A stretch of DNA of 64,000 nucleotides from Colwellia psychrerythraea (GTDB lineage Bacteria; Pseudomonadota; Gammaproteobacteria; Enterobacterales; Alteromonadaceae): the NCBI RefSeq assembly GCF_000764225.1, contig NZ_JQED01000015.1:124001-188000 (forward strand). Reading direction: 5' to 3'. Positions within the stretch are counted from its first letter, which is position 1. Each line of letters starts with the position of its first letter. The position numbers were made by a program, and so were the translations under genes. The notes below the pieces were generated by a model. The model saw only the letters and a list, made by a program, of their open reading frames with translations. It made no database searches and was not told the origin of the DNA. Below are positions 1 through 8,404 of this stretch, one piece after another.

Positions 1-341
1 AAAAATCGATTTGATGTAAATTTTTTAGCATAAGCAAAAGCACCGCCAAAACGTTGCTTTTGCTCTTCAATACTGTCAATCCAGAATTGATCTTCCTTGT
101 GTGGTCCTTCAATAGCGACATCGTAAGATGTTGCAAGATCATGAGTTGCGCCCGCATGATCAATATGCGCATGAGTGATCAAAATTTTTTCAAGAGTTAA
201 ACCATTTCTGGCAATGCCCGCTTTGATTTTTTCTATATCTCCGCCAGGGTCAACTACTGCTGCCATTTTAGTGTCACTACACCAAAATAACGTACAGTTT
301 TGCTCAAAAGGAGTTACTGGGATAATTTCATGCTTTAACAT
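1..341 (-). CDS. gloC: GloC/YcbL-type MBL-fold hydrolase (partial, C-terminus off window)
   Basis: This is the N-terminal 113 codons of a metallo-beta-lactamase-fold protein, reading leftwards from an ATG at 339-341 and running off the window at base 1. The start MLKHEIIPVTPFEQNC matches the opening of YcbL/GloC, the short type II glyoxalase that hydrolyses S-D-lactoylglutathione in the cytoplasm. The metal-binding THxHxDH motif is visible as THAHIDHAG, about 55 residues in, after the conserved VDPGGD strand. The missing part should hold the remaining histidine and aspartate ligands. Another MBL-family thioesterase is possible, but the N-terminus favours GloC. Confidence 0.85.
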   Translation of the reverse strand, partial: MLKHEIIPVTPFEQNCTLFWCSDTKMAAVVDPGGDIEKIKAGIARNGLTLEKILITHAHIDHAGATHDLATSYDVAIEGPHKEDQFWIDSIEEQKQRFGGAFAYAKKFTSNRF

Positions 342-549
342 ATATTGCTCTTCAGTCGTTATTAATTTCAAAATGACAGTATTATATACTCAAGCTACTT
401 CAATATGCGAGTTTAGGTCGTGCCTGTGTCCATAATTTATTCCACTACTTTGCTAACAAAAATGCAACAAAAGCCATCAATAGTACTTCCCCTCCGCGTC
501 TTAACTCGGTAAGCTTTGCGCAACTAACTTTATCGACTACTCACTATTT

Positions 550-1887
550 ATGACCACTGCTTCTTCTCGTGATTCCTTTCATTCTCGTCTTGGTTTTGTT
601 CTCGCCGCTGCTGGTGCAGCTATTGGTTTGGGCAATATATGGGGTTTTCCCACTCAAGCGGCAAATAATGGTGGTGGAGCCTTTTTAGTTGTTTATTTAA
701 TCGTAACTTTTTTACTTGCCCTACCCGCGTTATACGCGGAGATATATATTGGCAATCAAGCACAAACTAATCCCGTGTCGGCCTTAGCGAGTGCATGTGG
801 TAAACGCTTTAAAAGCGTTGGTCACTCTGCCGGCATTATAGGGATTATTGGCGCTATGATGATGCTAAGTTTTTACACCATAGTGGCCGGGTGGATGCTG
901 TCCCATGCGCTTTCATCCTTAGCGGAACTCATCGGTTTGTTAGACTTATCACAATGGCTTTCAACCTCCAGTACAATGCGAAATGTGGTATTTACCCCAA
1001 TCTTTATCGTGTTAGGCGCTGCTATCGTCCACCAAGGCGTACATAGTGGCATTGAGCGTTGGTCAGCTCGACTAATGCCATTATTATTAGTGATGTTACT
1101 TGGTCTGATTATATATATATTGCAGCAAGATGGCGCAAAAGAAGGATTGACGCTTTATTTAGTTCCAGATTTTACTCAGGTAACTGAGCCAACGTTGGTT
1201 ATTTCTGCGATGGGACAAGCCTTTTTCTCACTGGCTATCGGTGTTGGTGCAATGATGGCCTATGGCTCATACATGCCTAAAGGACAAAGTGTTGGCAAAC
1301 TCGTTTTATCGATAACATTACTTGATACTTTTATTGCTTTTATTGCTGGCTTACTGATTATTCCTGCTCTCTTTGTCGCTCAACATAGTGGACAAGAAGT
1401 CTTTATAGATGGTCATCTCATTGGTGAAGGACAACTTATTTTTAATATTTTGCCAACACTTTTTAGTTCTATGGGGAGCATTGGTTTACTAGTTTCTTTT
1501 GCTTTTTTCACCCTATTATCAATTGCAGCTCTCACGTCGACCATTTCATCTACTGAAGTACCCGTTGCATATTTAATTGAAGCTAAAGCAATGAACAGAA
1601 AGCGCGCGACCTGGTTAATCTCTGGGATAGTGTTCATCGCCAGTATGTTACTCATTGCCTTTTTTGAACAACTCTTTGGTTTAGTGATCCAACTTTTAAC
1701 CACTATTTTACAGCCGCTGATGTCATTATTTTACTTTATCGTTGTCGGTTGGCTTTGGAAACGTGGTAATCAGCTGACGGATATTGCTCAGTTAAACAAA
1801 CATACATCACTGAAATTACTAGCATTTTATTTGCGTTTTATCTGTCCTGTACTTTTAATATTCGTCTTTATTAATGTCGCTTTTTAA
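550..1887 (+). CDS. NSS-family sodium-dependent transporter
   Basis: A 445-residue integral membrane protein of the neurotransmitter:sodium symporter family (SNF). The N-terminus has the family signature: RLGFVLAAAGAAIGLGNIWGFP carries the unwound TM1 sodium site (AAAGAAIGLGNIW), followed by the NGGGAF segment and TM2. I count about 11 hydrophobic segments, the size of short bacterial members such as MhsT. Such proteins import amino acids using the sodium gradient, which suits a marine cell. The substrate cannot be read from the sequence. It is a single gene with no obvious operon partner, convergent with the solute-binding protein gene downstream. Confidence 0.88.
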   Translation: MTTASSRDSFHSRLGFVLAAAGAAIGLGNIWGFPTQAANNGGGAFLVVYLIVTFLLALPALYAEIYIGNQAQTNPVSALASACGKRFKSVGHSAGIIGIIGAMMMLSFYTIVAGWMLSHALSSLAELIGLLDLSQWLSTSSTMRNVVFTPIFIVLGAAIVHQGVHSGIERWSARLMPLLLVMLLGLIIYILQQDGAKEGLTLYLVPDFTQVTEPTLVISAMGQAFFSLAIGVGAMMAYGSYMPKGQSVGKLVLSITLLDTFIAFIAGLLIIPALFVAQHSGQEVFIDGHLIGEGQLIFNILPTLFSSMGSIGLLVSFAFFTLLSIAALTSTISSTEVPVAYLIEAKAMNRKRATWLISGIVFIASMLLIAFFEQLFGLVIQLLTTILQPLMSLFYFIVVGWLWKRGNQLTDIAQLNKHTSLKLLAFYLRFICPVLLIFVFINVAF

Positions 1888-2006
1888 ACGTTACTATCTG
1901 ATAGTTTAATAAGACTAGTTACTGTGAAGAAATGAGAATTAAAGTGAATTGCATGTTCAACTAAGCAGAGTTATTTGCTGTTGATGCATTAGGAATATTA
2001 ACCAAA

Positions 2007-2750
2007 TTAGCGATGTTTCCGATAAATAGCTTCTATCGTTCCGTCAGTCGTCAGGTCTTTAATAATCTGGTTAACAGAGTCTCTTAGCGCTTTATCTTTA
2101 AAAGCAATATGTGAATAGACGTCTGGCCACAACCTATGAATGGTGAAGTCTTTTACTGCTGTTTTCTCTTCGTTTTTATAACGTTTGTCCGCTAAATCAT
2201 GGAGAAAAATATGTATATCTCCAATGCGGACATCTTTCTCACCAGCAACCATCATATAAGTGGTTTCATCTGGATGAGAATACTCACTGTAATTAGGATT
2301 AGCCAGCGCCATTGCTTTAAAGTCATCTCCAAGCATCTCTTTAGCCCCCTGATAGGCAGCAATAGAATGACCTTGTAAATCAGAAATGTTGCTAATCTTT
2401 AGTTTGGCTGAATTTTTTGACACAGCGACATCGGTATAGCGAAAAACAGGTGTGGATAGATAACCATTAACTGGTGAGTTTAAAAAAATATTACACGCAA
2501 CATCAATTCTCTGTCCTGAATTTATTTCATGTAACAATCTATTGTTACTCATATAAATAAACTTCACATTATAGTTTGGTAATTGCTTAAATATTTCCTC
2601 AGTCAGTTCAAGAAACAAACCATGGTGATCTTTTTCAACAAGAAAAGGTGCAAAGTTGCCAATACCTATCTTTAAGTCTTGCTTAGCCATTAGCAAACTT
2701 GATGTACAGAGTAGTGAGACCAATAACAAACGGCATAATATTTTAATCAT
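2007..2750 (-). CDS. periplasmic solute-binding protein, family 3 (SBP_bac_3-like)
   Basis: A 247-residue exported protein with a clear signal peptide (MIKILCRLLLVSLLCTSSLLMA, cleavage likely after LMA). The mature part has the layout of amino-acid-type periplasmic binding proteins: an N-terminal KIGIGNFAPFL strand, a central hinge near SISDLQG-like NISDLQGHSIAAYQG, and a C-terminal DGTIEAIYRKH helix. There is no ABC permease or ATPase beside it. It may therefore be an orphan ligand-binding protein or serve a distant transporter, as is common in Colwellia and Shewanella. The ligand is unknown. Confidence 0.8.
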   Translation of the reverse strand: MIKILCRLLLVSLLCTSSLLMAKQDLKIGIGNFAPFLVEKDHHGLFLELTEEIFKQLPNYNVKFIYMSNNRLLHEINSGQRIDVACNIFLNSPVNGYLSTPVFRYTDVAVSKNSAKLKISNISDLQGHSIAAYQGAKEMLGDDFKAMALANPNYSEYSHPDETTYMMVAGEKDVRIGDIHIFLHDLADKRYKNEEKTAVKDFTIHRLWPDVYSHIAFKDKALRDSVNQIIKDLTTDGTIEAIYRKHR

Positions 2751-2903
2751 ATAAAATAGCCCTCTGACATAATGTTATAATGAGATTAAAGCAACTGATC
2801 AACGACCTTAGTCACTTTGCACAAGTCACAAGAACCAATAAAGCACAAATAAACAGCAAATAGTAGCTATTTTCTATAAATTAGACAGAAAATAGGACTA
2901 TTA

Positions 2904-4298
2904 TCACTTGGAATCAAGTAACTCTAACGGTTCTTTTTCACTGAGATCCACCTGTTCAATTTTCTCAAAACGGCTAGATATCTTATCTGCCGAGGTATGT
3001 ATCTGCTTCACATCTGTCGCAGCTTGATCTATATGTCTAGCAAGATTGGCAAAGCGGCCTTTAAAGCGATTAAAGTCTTGTGCTAAATCTGACAAGTGCG
3101 CCTGAATAATATGTATTTGTTGACGTGTCGCCTCATCTTTAAGTACTGAGCGTGCAGTTGTTAATATCGCCATTAAGGTCGTTGGCGATGTCAACCAAAC
3201 GCGTTTTTTATTTGCATATTCAACCAGTTCACTTTGGTGTCCATGAATCTCAGCAAAAATAGCTTCTGCGGGTATAAACATTATCGCACCATCTGCTGTT
3301 TCATTATCAATCAGGTACTTATCACTTATATCATTAATATGTTTTTTGATATCCATTTTAAACTGACGCATCGCTGATTTTCTTTCAGCCTCATGGGTTT
3401 CAAAGTCCACCATTTTTCGATAGTTCTCTAACGGAAACTTAGAATCTACAACAACATTACCTGTAGGTTTAGGTAAAAAAAGTACGCAATCGGCAATTTT
3501 ACCATTTGACAATGTATGCTGTAATTTAAAGCTTTGTTCTGGCAATACATTTCTTATCAAACTATTTAACTGTACTTCACCAAATGCCCCGCGAGAGCGC
3601 TTATCATTAAGTACTTCTTGCAAGCTCACTACATTGGTCGATAACTCGGTGATTTTCTTCTGCGCATCATCGATTAATGCTAAGCGCTGCAAAATATCAC
3701 TAAAAGTTTTTGTCGTTTTTTCAAAGCCCTCAGCCAAGCGTTTTTCTACTTGGCCACTAATCTCTTGTAAGCGGTTATCGGTCGCCTGAGTTAAGCCGTC
3801 AATGCGTTTACTCATTTGCTCACTGCTTTGTGCCAGCGTTTTAGCCAATTCTTCTCGGTTTGCTTGGCCGGTATTATTTAGATGGTTAATCACCTGGTCT
3901 AATGATTGACTTTGGTTAGTAGCCAGCTGGGTTTGTAACTCGTTAATTTGCCGCATAAGCTTGATACGTAAATCAGCCATTTGCTGTTCAATATTATTCG
4001 ATAAATGCAGTTGTTGCTTATCATGGGCTTGTGTTAACTGCTGTTGGTTTACTTGTTGATAATGTTGCTGTAGATGCAACAATTGTTCTGAAAAGTGTTG
4101 ACCAAATAACACTTGCATACGTTCTTCTTGTTCAAGACTTTGCGCGAGCACAGCATTTTTGATACTGCTTAATCGAAATAACACCCATATCAGCATTAAG
4201 AAAAACACTACTGCCAAAGTAAGCGCGAGTGGTAAAAGCTGTTGTGTCTCTATGAAAAAGTTCATACTGGATACCAATGTCATTAAATAATTGTTCAC
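2904..4298 (-). CDS. rmuC: DNA recombination protein RmuC
   Basis: RmuC limits DNA inversion and recombination between repeats and carries a PD-(D/E)XK-like nuclease core. This 464-residue protein shows the family layout: an N-terminal membrane anchor (about residues 17-41), a long glutamine-rich coiled coil to about residue 230, then the conserved core with RGAFGEVQL, VVVDSKFPLENY and a VWLTSPTTLMAIL helix. The annotated start at 4298 is GTG. An in-frame ATG at 4283 is equally plausible because neither has a strong ribosome binding site. It stands alone between the solute-binding protein and the IclR regulator, all on the minus strand. Confidence 0.9.
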   Translation of the reverse strand: MNNYLMTLVSSMNFFIETQQLLPLALTLAVVFFLMLIWVLFRLSSIKNAVLAQSLEQEERMQVLFGQHFSEQLLHLQQHYQQVNQQQLTQAHDKQQLHLSNNIEQQMADLRIKLMRQINELQTQLATNQSQSLDQVINHLNNTGQANREELAKTLAQSSEQMSKRIDGLTQATDNRLQEISGQVEKRLAEGFEKTTKTFSDILQRLALIDDAQKKITELSTNVVSLQEVLNDKRSRGAFGEVQLNSLIRNVLPEQSFKLQHTLSNGKIADCVLFLPKPTGNVVVDSKFPLENYRKMVDFETHEAERKSAMRQFKMDIKKHINDISDKYLIDNETADGAIMFIPAEAIFAEIHGHQSELVEYANKKRVWLTSPTTLMAILTTARSVLKDEATRQQIHIIQAHLSDLAQDFNRFKGRFANLARHIDQAATDVKQIHTSADKISSRFEKIEQVDLSEKEPLELLDSK

Positions 4299-4376
4299 TT
4301 GGACTAACTAGACACTGTATTTTATTACAGTACTCATGAGCTATTAAAACATAACTCACTATATTCAACCAGCATT

Positions 4377-5180
4377 TTAGTAAGCTAACTGTTCAATAGC
4401 TGCTGCACAGGCTTTGAGCGCAGGTAAAATGCTCGTTAATACTTGCTGTTTTGTTGTTTGAGAAATATGCGTACTGATACTTAACGCCCCAAGAGCTTTT
4501 CCAGCCTGACTTCTTACTGGAACAGAAATAGAGGTTAAACCTAATTCTAGTTCTTGTTCTACCAAAGAATAACCTTGTTGTTGTACCCGTGAAATTTCAG
4601 CTGTTAATTCTGCTTTGTTCGTGAGGGTGAACGCAGTATATTGCTCTATGTGACAGGTTGATAAAAAGTCATCTAATACCACATCTTTCATATCTGCTAA
4701 TAATACGCGACCTAGAGAGGTTGCAAATGCAGGTAAGCGAGTACCCACATTTAGGCTAACAGACATCACCCGTTTAGTGGTTGCAACACGCCCAACGTAC
4801 ACAACATCTTCACCTTCTAAAACCGCTGCAGAACATGACTCATTGAGCTGCTCAACTAACTGTTTCATCAAAGGTTTTGCATTTTTCCATACATCTTGAG
4901 AAGCCAGATATGAGAAACCCAACTTAAGAATTTTTGCCGTTAACGAAAACTGCTTTCCTTCTTGTTTTGCATAACCTTCACTGACTAAAGTTAGTAGAAA
5001 TCGCCTTGCTGCAGCTCTCGTATAACCTGTTTCAGCCGCAACTTCAGACAAGGTCATCGTGGGTCTTTGCTGATCAAAGGCCTGAATAACCACTAAACCT
5101 TTGAGCAATGATTGTACAATTTCAGATGATTTGATCATAACTTGATCACCATCATGTTTTTCTTGTTCTTGCTTTGACAT
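4377..5180 (-). CDS. pcaR: IclR-family regulator of the PcaR/PcaU/PobR type
   Basis: A 267-residue IclR-family regulator: N-terminal winged helix-turn-helix (about residues 18-80, with LSEVAAETGYTRAAARRFLLTL as recognition region), then the ligand-binding IclR domain (CSAAVLEGEDVVYVGR, LPAFATSLGRVLLA). The sequence is typical of the PcaR/PcaU/PobR subgroup that controls protocatechuate and beta-ketoadipate genes, and it is transcribed divergently from pcaI. GAGG sits about 9 bases before the ATG and supports the start at 5180. By family precedent it would bind beta-ketoadipate or a related acid and activate the divergent operon. The effector here is inferred. Confidence 0.78.
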   Translation of the reverse strand: MSKQEQEKHDGDQVMIKSSEIVQSLLKGLVVIQAFDQQRPTMTLSEVAAETGYTRAAARRFLLTLVSEGYAKQEGKQFSLTAKILKLGFSYLASQDVWKNAKPLMKQLVEQLNESCSAAVLEGEDVVYVGRVATTKRVMSVSLNVGTRLPAFATSLGRVLLADMKDVVLDDFLSTCHIEQYTAFTLTNKAELTAEISRVQQQGYSLVEQELELGLTSISVPVRSQAGKALGALSISTHISQTTKQQVLTSILPALKACAAAIEQLAY

Positions 5181-5205
5181 TGAATTACCTCAAACCTACA
5201 CTAAT

Positions 5206-5240
5206 GTTCGATATACTAACAAGTGTGCGCATGACGCACA
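5206..5240. promoter_or_regulatory. candidate PcaR/IclR operator region
   Basis: The divergent pcaR/pcaI gap holds GTTCGATA at 5206-5213. This equals the first eight bases of the PcaR consensus as I recall it from Pseudomonas putida (GTTCGATAATCGCAC). Eleven bases further is a perfect dyad, TGTGCG-N5-CGCACA, at 5224-5240. Both lie 25-60 bp before the regulator start and 135-170 bp before pcaI. Operator function is inferred. Confidence 0.45.
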
Positions 5241-5374
5241 AATTATTTTGATTAACTTAGTTTAATTAACCTTAACTAATTGTCTGGTGAATCACCTAGA
5301 CTCTTAAATAATGCCAATAGGACGTATTTATTGCTCCGTTAGGTATAACACGAACATGATATGAGTAGGGCTAA

Positions 5375-6145
5375 ATGATTGATAAAAGAGTAGCAAGTTG
5401 CGCCAGTGCTGTTGCCGATATAAAAGACGGCGATACAGTAATGATTGGTGGTTTTGGTGAAGCAGGTAGTCCAATAGAGTTGATTCACGCGTTAATCGAT
5501 CATGGGGCAAAAAACTTAACCGTGATTAATAACAATACCGGCAGTGGCCGAGTAGGTTTAGCCGCGCTAATTGAAAATGGTCAAGTGGCTAAAATGATCT
5601 GTTCCTACCCGCGCACGGCTAATTCTTTAGTTTTCCCCGAGCTGTATCGCAGTGGAAAAATTGAACTGGAGCTTGTTCCTCAGGGTACATTAGCCGAACG
5701 TATTCGTGCTGGTGGCGCAGGCATTCCAGCATTTTTCACTAAAACCTCAGTCGGAACCCCACTTGCTGACGGTAAAGAATGTCGACGTTTTGAAGGCGAT
5801 GATTATGTTATGGAACGCGGTCTAAAAGCTGACTTCGCCCTTATCAAAGCCAAACAAGCTGATAGATACGGTAACTTAACATTTAACAAAACAGCCCGTA
5901 ATTTTGCGCCAATAATGGCGATGGCGGCAAAAAACACCTTAGTACAAGTCAATGAAATGGTTGAATTGGGTGTGCTTGATCCCGAAAACGTCATTACACC
6001 AGGCATATTCGTTAATGCGTTAATTGAGGTGACTCACCCCCAGCAAGAATCTCAACTAGTGAAAGATGGCATTGTTTATCCACAAACAAACAACCCAGCA
6101 ACAAGCAGTATAAAAGAAGTAAACGTAGGAGAAACACAAGCATGA
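5375..6145 (+). CDS. pcaI: 3-oxoadipate CoA-transferase subunit A
   Basis: The alpha subunit of succinyl-CoA:3-oxoadipate CoA-transferase, which activates 3-oxoadipate with CoA from succinyl-CoA. At 256 residues it matches PcaI: the MIGGFGEAGSPIELIHAL loop, INNNTGSGRVGLAAL, and the LVPQGTLAERIRAGGAGIPAF segment of family I CoA-transferase alpha chains. An AGGG stretch lies before the ATG at 5375. Its stop codon overlaps the start of the beta-subunit gene (ATGA), so the two are translationally coupled. No protocatechuate or catechol dioxygenase, cycloisomerase or enol-lactonase gene is nearby, so its 3-oxoadipate must come from elsewhere. Confidence 0.88.
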   Translation: MIDKRVASCASAVADIKDGDTVMIGGFGEAGSPIELIHALIDHGAKNLTVINNNTGSGRVGLAALIENGQVAKMICSYPRTANSLVFPELYRSGKIELELVPQGTLAERIRAGGAGIPAFFTKTSVGTPLADGKECRRFEGDDYVMERGLKADFALIKAKQADRYGNLTFNKTARNFAPIMAMAAKNTLVQVNEMVELGVLDPENVITPGIFVNALIEVTHPQQESQLVKDGIVYPQTNNPATSSIKEVNVGETQA

Positions 6146-6885
6146 GCCAAGTAGCAGAAAGACAAAGCATTGAAACCAGCAAACAAATAGGCTGGAATCG
6201 AGAGCAAATGGCGCAACGCTGTGCACAAGATATTGAAGATGGTAGCTATGTAAATCTTGGCATAGGTATCCCTGAAAAAGTCGCTCAATATGTTCCTGAT
6301 GGTAGAGAAGTTATCTACCACACAGAAAATGGTCTACTTGGCATGGGCGATTCTCCCAGTGATGAAGAGTTAGATGCTGATTTAATCAATGCCGGTAAAA
6401 AAGCAGTAACCGCTATTCCTGGTGCTTCATATTTTCATCATGGTGATAGCTTTGCCATGATCCGTGGCAATCACATCGATGTTTGTGTGCTCGGTGCCAT
6501 GCAAGTTTCGATGAAAGGTGATTTAGCCAATTGGTCGACTGGCGCCGTTGATGCAATTCCTGCTGTAGGTGGTGCCATGGACTTAGTAGCAGGTGTTAAA
6601 ACCATCTATATTATTACCCAACACACAACCAAAAATGGCGTAGCTAAAATATTACCTGAATGTACTTTCCCACTCACAGGACAAAAGGTTGTTAACCGAA
6701 TTTATAGTGATTTATCTGTCATTGATGTCACAGAAAAGGGTTTGATACTTATAGAACTTGCCCCCGGTATTAGCTTTGATTACGTGCAAGAACGCACAGG
6801 GGTTGCATTAATTAATGGCCTTGCTCAAAAAAATGAACTTGCCAACAAAAACATTGTTAATAGCACAGATAAGGCGCAGCACTAA
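6142..6885 (+). CDS. pcaJ: 3-oxoadipate CoA-transferase subunit B
   Basis: The 247-residue beta subunit that pairs with PcaI. It carries the catalytic-glutamate segment YHTENGLLGMGDSP, in which the Glu of the ENG motif forms the CoA thioester intermediate, and the LGIGIPEKVAQYVP glycine-rich strand. The N-terminus is about 20 residues longer than the minimal family start, but the ATGA overlap with pcaI supports the ATG at 6142. The stop overlaps the next gene by one base (TAATG), so pcaI, pcaJ and the aminotransferase form one tightly packed translational unit. Confidence 0.88.
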   Translation: MSQVAERQSIETSKQIGWNREQMAQRCAQDIEDGSYVNLGIGIPEKVAQYVPDGREVIYHTENGLLGMGDSPSDEELDADLINAGKKAVTAIPGASYFHHGDSFAMIRGNHIDVCVLGAMQVSMKGDLANWSTGAVDAIPAVGGAMDLVAGVKTIYIITQHTTKNGVAKILPECTFPLTGQKVVNRIYSDLSVIDVTEKGLILIELAPGISFDYVQERTGVALINGLAQKNELANKNIVNSTDKAQH

Positions 6886-8195
6886 TGACGACTAAAAGCG
6901 AGACATTATTTAACAAAGCAGTGAAGGTTTTACCCGGTGGTGTGAGTCGTAATACTATTTTTAGAAAGCCCTATCCATTTTACGCTGATAAAGGTGAAGG
7001 CTGTTATGTTACCGATATAGAAGGTGTTACCCGCATCGACTTTGCTAATAACATGGCCTCATTAATTCATGGTCATGCCTATCCGGCAATTGTTGAAGCC
7101 GTATCAGAACAACTGACTAAAGGCAGCTGTTTCACTATGGCGACTGAAGCTGAAGTTAACTACGCTGAGTTTTTATGCGAGCGAGTATCTAGCTTTGATA
7201 AAATTAGGTTTGTAAATTCGGGTACCGAAGCGGTCATGGCAATGCTAAAAGCATCACGTGCTTATACAGGTAAAGCCAAGATAGCCAAAGTTGAAGGTGC
7301 TTACCATGGCGCTTACGATTATGCTGAAGTAAGCCAAACAGCAAACCCCAGTAATTGGGGAGAACAAGATAAACCAAGCAGTATTCCCGTCGCTGTTGGC
7401 ACACCAGCAAAAGCATTAGAAGATGTTGTGGTTATTCCTTTTAACGATCCCGAGCGAGCAATTAACATTTTAGAGCAACACAAAGATGAAATTGCCTGTA
7501 TTCTTGTTGATTTACTACCTCATAGAGTTGGTCTAATTCCCGCCAGTAATGACTTTGTTAAGGCATTACATCAGTGGACCCGTGATAACAAATCACTTTT
7601 AGTTTTTGATGAGGTCATTACTTTTAGAACTAATTACAGTGGTGCTCAACAAAACTATGATGTTACGCCTGACTTAACGGCAATGGGTAAAGTGATTGGT
7701 GGTGGCTTCCCAGCAGGGGCTTTAGCGGGTTGTGATAAAGTAATGAAAGTACTCGATCCAACTGAGCCAAAGGTTTTATTACCTCACTCAGGTACTTTCT
7801 CGGCCAACCCAATTACCATGACAGCAGGTTTAGCCGCCATGAAAGACTTTGATCAAGCAGCCGTTATCAAGCTTAATCAACTTGCCAGCTATGCAAGAGA
7901 AGCCATTACACAAGCGATAGCCGATGTCGGTATTAAAGCATGTGTGACTGGTGCAGGCAGTATGTTTAGAATACACCTTAAAGCACAGCCGCCTAAAAAC
8001 TATCGTGAAGCTTATGTCGATAAAAAAGAAAGCCAATTAATCACAAAATTACTCGATCATTTATTCGATAATGGCATTATGATGATAAATACTTGCACAG
8101 CAACATTATCAACCGTCATGACTAAAACAGAAATTGATCACTTAGTTTGCGCACTAAAGGATGGCTTTGAACTCATAAAACCAGACATGGCTTAA
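6885..8195 (+). CDS. class III PLP aminotransferase, beta-amino-acid transaminase-like
   Basis: A 436-residue fold-type I PLP enzyme in the glutamate-1-semialdehyde aminomutase branch of class III. PLP residues are visible: NSGTEA (phosphate loop, 111-116), FDEV with Asp242, and Lys269 in AMGKVIGGG. Databases would probably call it GSA aminomutase. However, the N-terminus PGGVSRNTIFRKPYPFY, with Arg22 after PGG, resembles Variovorax and Mesorhizobium beta-phenylalanine (beta-amino acid) transaminases more than HemL. In VpAT the equivalent arginine binds substrate carboxylate (recalled, not aligned by tool). It is locked between pcaJ and pcaF, so deamination of a beta-amino acid to a 3-oxo acid such as 3-oxoadipate is a reasonable inference. 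The exact substrate is unproven. Confidence 0.75.
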   Translation: MTTKSETLFNKAVKVLPGGVSRNTIFRKPYPFYADKGEGCYVTDIEGVTRIDFANNMASLIHGHAYPAIVEAVSEQLTKGSCFTMATEAEVNYAEFLCERVSSFDKIRFVNSGTEAVMAMLKASRAYTGKAKIAKVEGAYHGAYDYAEVSQTANPSNWGEQDKPSSIPVAVGTPAKALEDVVVIPFNDPERAINILEQHKDEIACILVDLLPHRVGLIPASNDFVKALHQWTRDNKSLLVFDEVITFRTNYSGAQQNYDVTPDLTAMGKVIGGGFPAGALAGCDKVMKVLDPTEPKVLLPHSGTFSANPITMTAGLAAMKDFDQAAVIKLNQLASYAREAITQAIADVGIKACVTGAGSMFRIHLKAQPPKNYREAYVDKKESQLITKLLDHLFDNGIMMINTCTATLSTVMTKTEIDHLVCALKDGFELIKPDMA

Positions 8196-8230
8196 CATGC
8201 TTTGTTATTCCAGTAGTTATTGGACAATGG

Positions 8231-8255
8231 ATTCCCGCTCAAACACGTTGGGAAT
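8231..8255. repeat. REP-like degenerate palindrome
   Basis: In the 209-bp gap between the aminotransferase and pcaF, ATTCCC and GGGAAT flank a 13-base spacer, continuing into GAC. This resembles worn copies of the dispersed gammaproteobacterial element that reads GTCATTCCC...GGGAATGAC. It could also act as an mRNA hairpin that lowers readthrough into pcaF. Confidence 0.35.
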
Positions 8256-8404
8256 GACTTAAATTATAAGATGTAGGAGTTCAATTCAAAGATATTTGAA
8301 TTAATTTCTAGGAAAAAGTACGGAGTTGATGACTATCAATGAGTACTTTTGACAACGAAATTATTCACATAGCAAAGGAGTGAAACCTACAAAGGAAATA
8401 AAAA

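Noticed and set aside
175..435. 86-codon plus-strand frame at the left edge
   Set aside because: It runs antisense to the GloC-type gene, whose minus-strand translation has the metal-binding motif.
6885..8195. Calling the aminotransferase glutamate-1-semialdehyde aminomutase (hemL)
   Set aside because: The N-terminal substrate region and the operon context do not fit tetrapyrrole synthesis. A true hemL is expected elsewhere.
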